A program made the translations under genes and the position numbers. A DNA stretch of 42,567 nucleotides from Hyphomicrobiaceae bacterium (GTDB lineage: Bacteria > Pseudomonadota > Alphaproteobacteria > Rhizobiales > Hyphomicrobiaceae), in the NCBI GenBank assembly GCA_008933705.1, contig WBUN01000041.1, positions 1-42,567 on the forward strand, read 5' to 3'. Below are positions 17,670 to 26,579 of the stretch, in pieces. Below the pieces are notes generated by a model, which saw only the letters and a program-made list of their open reading frames with translations, did not search any database and had not been told where the DNA came from. Position 1 is the first letter of the stretch, and the number at the start of each line of letters is the position of its first letter.

Positions 17670-20600
17670 ATGCCGATCAGCCAATTCTTCATCGTCCGAC
17701 CAATCTTTGCGGCCGTTCTCTCGCTCGTGATCACCATCATCGGCGCCATCGGCTATGCCGGCCTCGGCATTACGCAGCTGCCCGAGATCATCCCGCCGAC
17801 CGTTACGGTCACGGCGAGCTATCCGGGCGCCAGTGCGCAGACCGTGGCCGATACCGTTGCGGCCCCGATCGAGCAGGAGGTGAACGGTGTCGAGGGCATG
17901 ATCTACATGGCCTCGCAGTCGACGGCGGATGGAAACCTGTCGCTTACCGTGACCTTCGACGTCGGCACCGATATCGACAAGGCCCAGGTGCTTGTGCAGA
18001 ACCGCGTCAGCGCTGCCGAACGCCGCTTGCCGGACGAGGTGCGACGCAACGGGCTGACCGTGCGCAAGCGCTCTCCGGATCTGCTGCTGGCGATCCATCT
18101 CGTCTCACCCGACCAGACCTACGATCAGGTCTACATCTCCAACTACGGCCTCCTGAATGTGCGCGACAAGCTGATGCGGCTGTACGGCGTCGGCGACGTG
18201 TGGATGTTCGGCGTACGCGAGTACTCCATGCGCATCTGGCTCGATCCCGAGCGCATCGCACTGCGCGGCCTTACGGCGGAGGAGGTGCTGAACGCTCTGC
18301 GCGCGCAGAACGTGCAGGTGGCGGGCGGAGCGCTTGGAGAGCCGCCCATTGATCGCAACAACGCGTTTCAGGTCTCCCTGCAGATGAAGGGCCGCCTGAA
18401 GACGGCGGACGAATTCGAGGACATCATCGTCAAGATCGGCGAAGGCGGACGCGTTGTGCGCGTCAAGGATATCGCCCGCGTGGAGCTTGGTGCGCTCAGC
18501 TACCTGGCCAAGGGCTACGCCGACCGCTATCCGGCCGTCGTCATCATTGTCGATCAGCAGCCGGGCTCCAACGCGGTGGCCGCCACCAACGGCATCAAGG
18601 AAGCGATGGCTGAGATGGCCAGGAGCTTTCCCAAGGGGCTGGAATACCGCCTCACCTACAATCCGACGGAGTTCATCGAAGTCTCGATCAGCAAGCTCTA
18701 CATGACTATCGTGGAGGCGACCATCCTGGTCGTGCTGGTCGTACTCCTGTTCCTGAAGACGTGGCGCGCAACCCTGATCCCGGTGATTGCCATCCCCGTC
18801 TCGCTGATCGGCACCTGCGCCGTGATGCAGGCATTCGGCTTTTCGCTCAACATGCTGACCTTGTTCGGGCTGGTGCTCGCGGTCGGCATCGTCGTCGACG
18901 ATGCCATCGTCGTCGTCGAGAACGTGGAGCGCAGGCTGAAGGAGGGCTTGAGCCCTCTGAAGGCCGCACAGGTGTCCATGAACGAGGTTGGAACGGCGCT
19001 CGTTGCCATCGCGTTGGTGCTGCTTGCCGTCTTCGTGCCGACCACGTTCATCGGCGGCATTACGGGGCAGTTCTATCGGCAGTTCGCCATCACTGTGGCA
19101 ACGGCGACGGCGATCTCCCTCTTCATATCGCTCACGCTGAGCCCGGCGCTTTGCGCGCTTCTGTTCAAGCCGCACCGGAGCGAGCATGAGAGGTCGGCGC
19201 CGCTGATGGCGGCCGTGCATGCGTTCTTCGGGGTATTCGATGCCGCCTTCGACGCTCTGGCGCGAGGCTACGCGCGCCTCGTGCGGCAGCTGGCGCGCGC
19301 GTGGCTCGTCGTTCTGGTCGCCTACGTGGCCCTCATCGCCTTCGCAGGGTGGTTCGTGCAGCGGCTTCCGACCGGTTTCATTCCCAATCTCGATCGGGCG
19401 ATTCTCATTCTCTCCATCCAGCTTCCGCCGGGAGCCTCCTTGGCGCGCACCGATGCGGTTGTACAAAAGGCGATCGAGCTGACATTGGCGACGCCTGGGG
19501 TGAAGTACTCGAACGCGTTTACCGGCCGGAATGGCGCCACCTTCACCTCGGCCACGAACTCGGGGCTGATGTTCCTCGTGCTGGACGACTTCGAGGAGCG
19601 GCATCGGAAGGGCCAGACGATCGACAGGATTGCCCAGGAGGTCCGGCGCCGTCTGGCGGAGATCGAGGAGGCGCAGGCGTTCGTCTTCATTCCCCCGCCG
19701 GTGCGTGGGATGGGGGCGGCGGCGGGCTTTTCCATGCGGCTGCAGGACACGCTCGGCATGCCCTCCGACGAGTTCGCGCGCATCACGCAAGAGTTCATCG
19801 CTGAGGTGAACCGCGCGCCGGGCATCGCCAACGCCTTCACGACCTTCCAGGCAGCGACGCCGCAGGTCTACGTCGACGTCGATCGCGACAAGGCGCAGAT
19901 GCTGAAGGTGCCCGTGACCAGCATATTCGAGGCCATGCGGGTGTTCATGGGCTCGGCCTATGTCAACGACTTCAATATGTTCGGTCGCACCTATCGCGTT
20001 ACGGCGCAGGCCGACGGCGACTATCGTCTCGACCCGGAGAGCGTCTCCAAGATTCGCGTGCGCAGCAACGACGGGCAGATGGTGCCGCTAGGCAGCCTGG
20101 TGACGTTCAAGGAGATTGCCGGCCCGGAGCGTGTGCCGCGCTACAACCTGTTCCCGGCCGCCGAGGTGAACGGCACCGCACGCCCGGGCGTCAGCTCCGG
20201 ACAGGCGCTGCAGATCATGCGCGATCTGGCAGCCGAGAAGCTGCCTCCGGGCATCACCTTCGAATGGACGGACCTGTCGTACCAGGAAGCCAAGGTGGGA
20301 CGCACGGGCTACTACATCTTCGTGCTGAGCGTGATCTTCGTCTTTCTTGCGCTGGCGGCTCAGTACGAGAGCTGGTCGCTGCCGCTGGCGATCATGCTGA
20401 TCGTGCCGATGTGCCTGTTCTCGGCCGCCTTCGGCGTGTGGCTGCACGGTCGAGAGATCAACATTCTCACGCAGGTCGGCTTCGTGGTTCTGATCGGACT
20501 GGCGGCCAAGAACGCCATCCTGATCGTGGAGTTCGCGCGCCAGCTCGAGGAGCAGGGCGAGGATATCGTGTCGGCTGCAGTGGAGGCCTGCCGTTTGCGG

Positions 20601-20840
20601 CTGCGGCCGATCCTGATGACCTCGCTCGCCTTCACCCTGGGCGTGGTGCCGCTCTATCTCGCGGTCGGTGCCGGCGCCGAGATGCGCATTGCGCTCGGCA
20701 CGGCGGTATTCTGGGGAATGATCGGCGTGACCTTGTTCGGGCTGATCTTCACCCCCGTCTTCTACGTCGTCATTCGCAAGCTCACGGGCAAGAAGCTGGC
20801 GGCCAGGGGTACGCCTGCAGTGGTCCAGCCGGCGGAATAG
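17670..20840 (+). CDS. RND multidrug efflux permease (HAE1 family)
   Basis: A 1056-residue proton-driven inner-membrane transporter of full family length. It has TM1 at the extreme N-terminus (FIVRPIFAAVLSLVITIIGA), two large periplasmic loops and twelve expected membrane helices. The TM4 proton-relay pair is present in GIVVDDAIVVVENVERR, and the TM10-11 region has GLAAKNAILIVEFARQ. Overall wording (LPEIIPPTVTVTASYPGAS) resembles the MexF/AdeB/OqxB side of the family. Substrates cannot be predicted. It forms an operon with the upstream adaptor and ends 20 bp from the convergent enoyl-CoA hydratase gene. Confidence 0.95.
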   Translation: MPISQFFIVRPIFAAVLSLVITIIGAIGYAGLGITQLPEIIPPTVTVTASYPGASAQTVADTVAAPIEQEVNGVEGMIYMASQSTADGNLSLTVTFDVGTDIDKAQVLVQNRVSAAERRLPDEVRRNGLTVRKRSPDLLLAIHLVSPDQTYDQVYISNYGLLNVRDKLMRLYGVGDVWMFGVREYSMRIWLDPERIALRGLTAEEVLNALRAQNVQVAGGALGEPPIDRNNAFQVSLQMKGRLKTADEFEDIIVKIGEGGRVVRVKDIARVELGALSYLAKGYADRYPAVVIIVDQQPGSNAVAATNGIKEAMAEMARSFPKGLEYRLTYNPTEFIEVSISKLYMTIVEATILVVLVVLLFLKTWRATLIPVIAIPVSLIGTCAVMQAFGFSLNMLTLFGLVLAVGIVVDDAIVVVENVERRLKEGLSPLKAAQVSMNEVGTALVAIALVLLAVFVPTTFIGGITGQFYRQFAITVATATAISLFISLTLSPALCALLFKPHRSEHERSAPLMAAVHAFFGVFDAAFDALARGYARLVRQLARAWLVVLVAYVALIAFAGWFVQRLPTGFIPNLDRAILILSIQLPPGASLARTDAVVQKAIELTLATPGVKYSNAFTGRNGATFTSATNSGLMFLVLDDFEERHRKGQTIDRIAQEVRRRLAEIEEAQAFVFIPPPVRGMGAAAGFSMRLQDTLGMPSDEFARITQEFIAEVNRAPGIANAFTTFQAATPQVYVDVDRDKAQMLKVPVTSIFEAMRVFMGSAYVNDFNMFGRTYRVTAQADGDYRLDPESVSKIRVRSNDGQMVPLGSLVTFKEIAGPERVPRYNLFPAAEVNGTARPGVSSGQALQIMRDLAAEKLPPGITFEWTDLSYQEAKVGRTGYYIFVLSVIFVFLALAAQYESWSLPLAIMLIVPMCLFSAAFGVWLHGREINILTQVGFVVLIGLAAKNAILIVEFARQLEEQGEDIVSAAVEACRLRLRPILMTSLAFTLGVVPLYLAVGAGAEMRIALGTAVFWGMIGVTLFGLIFTPVFYVVIRKLTGKKLAARGTPAVVQPAE

Positions 20841-20860
20841 GAAGCGGTTGCGCGGCGGTT

Positions 20861-21649
20861 TCAGCGTTGCCAATTGGCAGGCCGCTTCTCCGCGAATGAT
20901 GCCAGCCCCTCCGTCGCTTCCGGCGATTGCCGTTTGCGGGCGTGACTTTCGACCAGCGCCTCGAAGGTCTCGGCGGCGAAGCCGCCCCAGGCGCTCTCAA
21001 GCGCCACAGCCTTGGTTTCCGCCATGGCAACCGGTCCGTTCTCCAGTAGCCGCGCAACCATGGCTTCCCCGGCCGCGACGAGGCCGTCGCGCGCGACAAC
21101 CTCATGGACCAGGCCGATCCGCCGGGCTTCCTGGGCTCCGAACCGCTCGCACGTTAGCGCATAGCGGCGCAACTGGCGGACGGAGATGGCATCGCTGAGC
21201 TGCGGGACGATGATGGCTGCCGTCAGGCCCCATCGCACCTCGGCAATGGAGAATATGGCATCGTCGGCAGCGATGACGACGTCGCAGGCGGCGACGATGC
21301 CGGTTCCGCCGCCAAAACAGCCGCCCTGCACCAGGGCCACCGTCGGGACGGGCAGGCGATTGAGGCGATCGACGGCCTCTGCGGTGGCGTGGCTGGCGCG
21401 TACGTTCTCTGCCGGCGAGGCACGGCTGACGGAAGCGATCCATTTCAGGTCGGCTCCCGCTTGAAAATGTCTGCCGTTGCCCGTGAGCAGAACCAAGCGA
21501 AGCTCGGGCTTGCGGGCCAGGTCGTCCATGGCCGCAAGTAGCCCCTGGACCATATCCGCGTTGTACGCGTTGCCGACCTCGGGCCGGTTGAGGGTCACGC
21601 GGGCGACGCCGCGCGCATCGATGCTCGAGAGGACGGCTGAATTGGTCAT
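20861..21649 (-). CDS. Enoyl-CoA hydratase/isomerase family protein (LiuC/AtuE-like)
   Basis: A 262-residue crotonase-fold protein. The oxyanion-hole segments are FQAGADLKWI and GGCFGGGTGIVAACDV. The second catalytic position is Glu in FSIAEVRWGL, but the first catalytic Glu of classical enoyl-CoA hydratase (the GGGCE position) is Gly here. From memory the AEVRxGL...RRYALTxERF wording matches methylglutaconyl-/isohexenylglutaconyl-CoA hydratases (LiuC, AtuE). The start at 21649 has GGAG eight bases upstream; the open frame to 21742 is unlikely to be translated. No other leucine or terpenoid degradation gene is nearby. Confidence 0.88.
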   Translation of the reverse strand: MTNSAVLSSIDARGVARVTLNRPEVGNAYNADMVQGLLAAMDDLARKPELRLVLLTGNGRHFQAGADLKWIASVSRASPAENVRASHATAEAVDRLNRLPVPTVALVQGGCFGGGTGIVAACDVVIAADDAIFSIAEVRWGLTAAIIVPQLSDAISVRQLRRYALTCERFGAQEARRIGLVHEVVARDGLVAAGEAMVARLLENGPVAMAETKAVALESAWGGFAAETFEALVESHARKRQSPEATEGLASFAEKRPANWQR

Positions 21650-21963
21650 GGATCGAGACTCCGCTACACGGCCGGGATCACGAAGCGCGCTCCTCGGCAT
21701 TCGGAGAGCATAGGGCGTCCGGTGCCTGGCGCGAGCGCTCACTCAATGGTGAACGGTCTTTGTTTGGCCATATCTCTGACACGAGTATACAAGCCAAGGG
21801 CAAGTGTTCTCGCCCAGTGCGGTTTCTGCAGCGATTTGAGGCTTGTAGGGTGCCTTTGGCTCATGTCGTGGGGCTGCTCAGATAGCCGCATTGCGGGAAT
21901 CGCTGCTTTAGCTGCGGCCGCAGAACGGGTATAGGCGTCGAATACCAAGGAGAACTCCAGCCG
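21650..21963. other. Divergent spacer between hydratase and L,D-transpeptidase genes
   Basis: A 314-bp stretch with no supported gene. It must hold the promoters of the two divergent genes. I see no operator palindrome or terminator that I would defend. Confidence 0.5.
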
Positions 21964-23313
21964 ATGACCGGCGGCTCGATCAGGAAATGGCGGCGCAGCG
22001 CGCTTCTGGCGGCGGGGCTGGCGGTGGCCGCGTGTGCGCCCAGCGCGCACGCGCAGGAGGCGCAGTGGTGGGAGAGCTTGCCCGGATTTGGCCGCTCGGG
22101 GGGGTATCCCCAGCGCACGTCGAGCGAGGAGCTGCGCCGGAAGCCCGAGGTTCTCAACGATCTGCGCACCGATTCCACGCCGTTCCGCAGCGAGGCGATG
22201 ATCGAGCTGCTGGAGGGGGCGATCCAGCGCTACCAGGCCATTGTCGCCAATGGCGGCTGGCCCATGATCCCCGGCACGCGCATGATCCGGGCCGAGGATG
22301 ACGATGAGCGTATTCCGCTGTTGCGGCAGCGCCTCATGATCAGCGGCGAGCTGGGCCGCAGGACGGCGTCGAACGGCTACAGCTATTCTTCGGAGGATCT
22401 CGATGCGGCCATCCGCCGGTTCCAGGAGAACAACGGGCTGCGCGTCTCCGGCCGCGTCGACAAGGCCACCTTGCAGGCACTGAATGTTCCGGCCCAGGCT
22501 CGATTGGCCCAGCTAAGGATCAACCTTCAGCGGCTCAGGGAGCTTACCGCGCAGAAGATCGAGGATCGCTATATCCTCGTCAATGTTCCCGCCTTCCAGC
22601 TCGAGGCGGTCGAGCGGCATCAGGTCGAGCTCAGGCATCGTGTGATCGCCGGCAAGCCGGAGCGGCAGACACCCACTGTGCGCGCCCAGGTTAGAGCTCT
22701 CAACTTCTTCCCCTATTGGCGCGTGCCGGACAGCGTGGCGACGCTCGATCTCATCCCGCGCCTGATGAAGGAGCCGGACTACCTGCAGAAGGAGCAGATC
22801 CGCGTATTGACAGGCTCGTTCAACGGCCCGGAGATCAGCTCGCAAAACATCGATTGGCGGCAGGCGGACGCTTCGCGCATCAAGTTCAGGCAGGATCCGG
22901 GACCGCAGAATGCGCTTGGCCTCGTGCGCCTCGACATGCCCAATTCAGAGGGCGTGTACATGCATGACACGCCGATGAAGCCGCTCTTCAATCAGCGCGG
23001 ACGGGCCTTCAGTGCTGGCTGCGTGCGGGTGCAGGATGTGTTCACGCTGGCCGAGTGGGTTGCGCGGTATGAGCCGGGTTGGGATCAGCCCGGCCGCGCA
23101 CAGGACGTGCTGGCGGCAGGGCAGGCAATGGATCTCGTGCTCTCAAGGCCCGTGCCGGTATATTTCACCTACATCACGGCGTGGGCCGAGCCTGACGGGC
23201 GCATCATCTTCCGCCCGGACATCTACGGGCGCGACGGCATTCGCGATCTCGGCGCCGGTCACGAGCGCGACCCCGCCGAAGGTCCTCCACCGCCTCAGAC
23301 GCTTGCTCCGTAG
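21964..23313 (+). CDS. L,D-transpeptidase, YcbB/LdtD-like, with peptidoglycan-binding domain
   Basis: A 449-residue exported enzyme. A signal peptide (about 1-30) is followed by a helical N-domain, then a peptidoglycan-binding domain (about 135-180; LDAAIRRFQENNGLRVSGRVDKATLQALN). The L,D-transpeptidase catalytic domain (about 205-400) has YMHDTPMKPLF and FSAGCVRVQD with the nucleophilic cysteine. This domain order matches E. coli YcbB-type 3-3 transpeptidases, which can bypass penicillin-binding proteins. The start has AAGGAG about 11 bases upstream. Its last 19 bp overlap the 3' end of the convergent amidase gene. Confidence 0.92.
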   Translation: MTGGSIRKWRRSALLAAGLAVAACAPSAHAQEAQWWESLPGFGRSGGYPQRTSSEELRRKPEVLNDLRTDSTPFRSEAMIELLEGAIQRYQAIVANGGWPMIPGTRMIRAEDDDERIPLLRQRLMISGELGRRTASNGYSYSSEDLDAAIRRFQENNGLRVSGRVDKATLQALNVPAQARLAQLRINLQRLRELTAQKIEDRYILVNVPAFQLEAVERHQVELRHRVIAGKPERQTPTVRAQVRALNFFPYWRVPDSVATLDLIPRLMKEPDYLQKEQIRVLTGSFNGPEISSQNIDWRQADASRIKFRQDPGPQNALGLVRLDMPNSEGVYMHDTPMKPLFNQRGRAFSAGCVRVQDVFTLAEWVARYEPGWDQPGRAQDVLAAGQAMDLVLSRPVPVYFTYITAWAEPDGRIIFRPDIYGRDGIRDLGAGHERDPAEGPPPPQTLAP

Positions 23314-24722
23314 GAGGCCTGCGTCAGCGGCCTTGCGATCTCGGGCGGCACCTCGCGCTGATAGGCTTGCCCTATGGCAAAGAGCTGCGCTTCGCTGAAT
23401 GGGCGGCCCACCAGCTGGATGCCGTTCGGCAATCCGCTGCTGCGCGGAATGGGCAGGGTAAGCGTCGGCAATCCGAGGTAGTTGACGGGGCGTGTGTACT
23501 TGACGACCCGTCCCATGGCTGCCTGCAGGGACGGGCCGCCGGCAACGTCGAGCTCGGCTATCGTGGGCAGCGGGTCCGCCAGAACCGGCAGGATGGCGAT
23601 GTCGATATCCTTGAAGGTATCATCGAGGGTGCGCTTCACGAAGGTGCCGCGCGCCCGCAGCGCCGTCATATGGTCGACGGCCGGGATGAAATGGCCGACC
23701 TCCAGCCGGGAGCGGACCTGCGGACCATAGTCGCTGGGGCGCGTGCGCAGGTAGGCGGCATGGGCCGCCGAGGCATCGGGCAACTGCACCAACTGTACGA
23801 GATGATCGAGGGTCTGCCAGTCCGGGAAGCGGCAGGCAGCGCGCCTGAGCCCCAGCTTCCCCAGGATGCCGAGCACCTGATCGACCATGCCCTGCACGTC
23901 GGCGTGGGCGTCGCCGATGACGGTGGCGTCGACACCGACCCGCAATCCTTTCACGGGATCGTCCAGTCGTGCGAGATAGTCGGGCACCGGCACCGCCGAG
24001 GCTGCGGGGTCACGCGGATCGGGGCCGGCGAGGAAGCCCAGCATGAGCGCGAGATCCTCGACGTGCCGGGCGATGACACCGATGGTGTCGAGCGCTGGCG
24101 CGAGCGGCATCGCGCCCGCCCGGCTGACGCGGCCCCAGGTCGGCTTGATCGAGGTGACGCCGCAGCAGGCGGCCGGCAGGCGCAGCGAGCCGCCTGTGTC
24201 GGAGCCGAGGCCGGCAGGGATTGCACCATAGGCAACGGAGGCAGCCGTTCCGGCGGAGGAGCCGCCGGTGATACGTGTAGGGTCCCACGGATTGCGCGCA
24301 TGGCCCAGCACGTAATTGTGCCCGGTCGGCCCGAAAGCGAATTCCGTCATGTGCAGCGCCGCCATCTGCAGCGCACCTGAAGCTTTGTAGCGGGCGATGA
24401 CCGTGGCATCCTCGTGCGCAGGATGTTCCGCACGAATGCGAGCGCCCCAGCTTGCGATCTTGCCCTTGCGATCGAACATGTCCTTGTGCGCGAGCGGCAC
24501 GCCTGCGAGCGGGCCCCTGGCCCTTCCCGCGGCGATGGCGGCGTCTGCAGCTTTCGCGGCGGCCAGGGCCTCGTCGGCCTCCAGGGTGATGACGCAGTGG
24601 GTGAGCTCATGGCACGCGCGCAGGCGTTCGAGTGCGGCCTGCGTGGCGTCCGTGCTCGACACCTTCCTGTCGCGGATGGCCTTGGCCAGAGCGCGCGCGG
24701 AAAGGCCGGCCAAATCGATCAT
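23295..24722 (-). CDS. Amidase-signature hydrolase
   Basis: A 475-residue amidase of the GatA/AtzE superfamily. The Ser-cisSer-Lys triad is visible: K80 in LAHKDMF, the GGSSAGT serines at 155-156, and S179 in GSDTGGSLRLPAA. ATG 24722 overlaps the stop codon of a small upstream gene (ATGA), so translation is probably coupled. The C-terminus reads into the convergent L,D-transpeptidase gene by 19 bp. The substrate is unknown; related enzymes hydrolyse amides, biuret derivatives or glutamyl-tRNA. The longer open frame to 24995 overlaps the small gene in another phase and is rejected. Confidence 0.92.
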   Translation of the reverse strand: MIDLAGLSARALAKAIRDRKVSSTDATQAALERLRACHELTHCVITLEADEALAAAKAADAAIAAGRARGPLAGVPLAHKDMFDRKGKIASWGARIRAEHPAHEDATVIARYKASGALQMAALHMTEFAFGPTGHNYVLGHARNPWDPTRITGGSSAGTAASVAYGAIPAGLGSDTGGSLRLPAACCGVTSIKPTWGRVSRAGAMPLAPALDTIGVIARHVEDLALMLGFLAGPDPRDPAASAVPVPDYLARLDDPVKGLRVGVDATVIGDAHADVQGMVDQVLGILGKLGLRRAACRFPDWQTLDHLVQLVQLPDASAAHAAYLRTRPSDYGPQVRSRLEVGHFIPAVDHMTALRARGTFVKRTLDDTFKDIDIAILPVLADPLPTIAELDVAGGPSLQAAMGRVVKYTRPVNYLGLPTLTLPIPRSSGLPNGIQLVGRPFSEAQLFAIGQAYQREVPPEIARPLTQASYGASV

Positions 24723-24928
24723 GGCCTGGCCTCCGTGTTGAGCACGCGGCGAAAATCGTCGACGTCGGCCGCAAGCGGCAGCTCCAGCGCAACCTTGCCG
24801 GCGGTGCGGGAGAGGCTGGCCGCATGGGCTTTCGCAGCGGCCCGGCGGTCGGCGGGCATGTCGAGATAGGCGGCGGGCTCCTCGGGTGCGGACGGGTTGC
24901 CGCCTTGCGGTGCGGGCGATCGGGCCAT
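24719..24928 (-). CDS. Small AtzG/GatC-like (DUF4089-like) amidase partner
   Basis: A 69-residue protein with GGAGG eight bases before its ATG, and a stop codon that overlaps the amidase start (ATGA). The sequence PADRRAAAKAHAASLSRTAG and ELPLAADVDDFRRVLN resembles the small DUF4089/AtzG proteins encoded beside AtzE-type amidases: two helices and a PL-D segment that wraps the amidase as GatC does in GatCAB. Similarity is weak and from memory. Context (tight coupling with an amidase) is the stronger argument. Confidence 0.65.
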   Translation of the reverse strand: MARSPAPQGGNPSAPEEPAAYLDMPADRRAAAKAHAASLSRTAGKVALELPLAADVDDFRRVLNTEARP

Positions 24929-25020
24929 TCTGAAGTCCTCCGGCCAAGCGTGCGTGAGCGCCGAGCCTAGCGACGAAGAGCGGCTCGAACAACAAGAACG
25001 CATGCCGGCATCGTCGGCGG

Positions 25021-25362
25021 TTACTCCTTGCTCTCCTGTTTCGCGCGCCCGAATTGCTTGCGAAGCTCGATCTTGGCTCGCTGCAGAACCTCCCGCTGTG
25101 CGGCCGGCAGGTTCTTTCCCGCGCGGTTGACGTAGAACGTCAGCATCGAGAGCGCAGAGCGATAGGGGCCGGCCTTGCGCCGCTCGCTCATATCGGCCGA
25201 GCGCTTGAGGGAGGCTGCAATGCGCTTTGGATCCTTCCACGTAAAGACACCCTGCTCGAGGTCGAGCGCGCTGCTGTGGGCTGTGACATAGGCAGACCAG
25301 CGCTTGCTTGCGCTTCTTCGGGCCTTCTCGGCTTTCCTTCTCGGCATGCTGAGCTTGGCCAT
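25021..25362 (-). CDS. DUF3175 family protein
   Basis: A 113-residue basic protein. The core KRWSAYVTAHSSALDLEQG, FTWKDPKRIAASLKRSA and YRSALSMLTFYVNRAGKNL is characteristic of DUF3175 as I recall it. It has no signal peptide and no enzymatic motif, and the many Lys/Arg residues could suggest nucleic-acid contact (speculative). The start is uncertain: ATG at 25362, GTG at 25374 and ATG at 25347 are all possible, and none has a clear ribosome site. Function is unknown. Confidence 0.8.
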   Translation of the reverse strand: MAKLSMPRRKAEKARRSASKRWSAYVTAHSSALDLEQGVFTWKDPKRIAASLKRSADMSERRKAGPYRSALSMLTFYVNRAGKNLPAAQREVLQRAKIELRKQFGRAKQESKE

Positions 25363-25490
25363 CGACTGCGGCACGCGGTTCCGGAACAGCCGCTCTTCAG
25401 CCGTTCCGGCGGCAGGAAATTAATCGAGCCATCCTGCCCGTCCATCGGCTACAACGCGAGACATCAAAGACGGGCCGGCTCATCCTATCC

Positions 25491-26465
25491 ATGCCGAGAC
25501 TGAATAGCGCGGGAAAGTTCTCAGGCCGAGTGCTTGTCACCGGAGCAACGGGGTTCCTCGGCCGCGCCGTGGCAGACGCCTTGGAGAGCGCGGGCCACCA
25601 CGTGCTGCGGGGGACGCGCCTGGTTGGAGAGCGGGCGCGCGATAGGCACACCTGGGTCCGCTACGGGGAAATAGGTCCGCAAACCTCGTGGGATGATGCC
25701 CTCGACGGCGTTGCCACCGTCGTTCACCTGGCCGGTCTTGCGCATCTTCCCGACGAGCAAACGCAGTCCGCTGCGGAGGCGTTCAAACGGGTCAATGCGG
25801 AGGGTACCACCGCGCTGGCAAAGGCTGCGGCTGCGAAGGGTGTAAGGCGCTTCGTCCTCATGAGCTCCGTTCTCGTGCATGGCAACGCGAGCCGTGTGCG
25901 CCCTTTCACGGAGGGCGACAAGGAGCGGCCCGAGACTGCCTACGCCCAATCGAAGCTCGACGCTGAGCTGGGGCTGAAGGCTGTTGCGGGCGACGCCGGT
26001 ATGGAGTGGGTGATCCTGCGACCGCCCATGGTCTACGGCAGCGGCGCGCGGGGCAACTTCCGTCGGCTGGTCGGGCTCGTCGCCACCGGGCTGCCGTTGC
26101 CGCTCGGGTGCGCGACCGCGCCGAGGCGCTTCATCGGCATCGACAATCTGGCCTCGGCGGCGGTTGAGGCCGTGACTCATCCGGGGGCGGCCGACCAGAC
26201 CTTTCTCATCGGCGACGCCGAGACCACATCAACGGCAGGGCTGATCCGGCTCATCGCCGATGCGCTTGACCGGCATGTCTCGCTGCTGCCTGTGCCCGCC
26301 GCGTTCCTGCGGATGGCATTCCGCCTTCTGGGCAAGGAGCGGGACGCCGCACGACTGTTCGATCCGCTCGAGGTCGACATCGGTCATATCCGGGCGCAGC
26401 TGGATTGGGTACCGCCTGTTTCCTTGGCGGAGGGGGTGCGCCGGGCGGTGGCGAGCGAAGGATAG
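25491..26465 (+). CDS. Extended SDR, NAD-dependent epimerase/dehydratase
   Basis: A 324-residue nucleotide-sugar-type short-chain dehydrogenase. It has the Rossmann motif TGATGFLG (17-24), the HLAGLAH segment, active-site Ser near 125-126 (LMSSVLVHG) and the catalytic Y151-x3-K155. The C-terminal substrate domain has RRFIGIDNLASA and a late LDWVPPVSL. It resembles UDP-glucose 4-epimerase or UDP-QuiNAc dehydrogenase-type enzymes, but no glycosyltransferase or polysaccharide genes surround it, so the substrate is open. Confidence 0.85.
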   Translation: MPRLNSAGKFSGRVLVTGATGFLGRAVADALESAGHHVLRGTRLVGERARDRHTWVRYGEIGPQTSWDDALDGVATVVHLAGLAHLPDEQTQSAAEAFKRVNAEGTTALAKAAAAKGVRRFVLMSSVLVHGNASRVRPFTEGDKERPETAYAQSKLDAELGLKAVAGDAGMEWVILRPPMVYGSGARGNFRRLVGLVATGLPLPLGCATAPRRFIGIDNLASAAVEAVTHPGAADQTFLIGDAETTSTAGLIRLIADALDRHVSLLPVPAAFLRMAFRLLGKERDAARLFDPLEVDIGHIRAQLDWVPPVSLAEGVRRAVASEG

Positions 26466-26579
26466 GCGCCTGCGGCGGCCTCCGCTCGACGCCTCAATGT
26501 GACCGTTGGTCGGCGCACGCTATTGTGGCGCGTTGCCAGGCAGAATGTCGCTGCCCAAACACCTGTGCAGGAGGAAACG

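Noticed and set aside
18105-19790. 561-codon minus-strand ORF
   Set aside because: It lies entirely antisense to the RND permease, whose reading frame is certain; composition is His/Asp/Arg-rich and non-protein-like.
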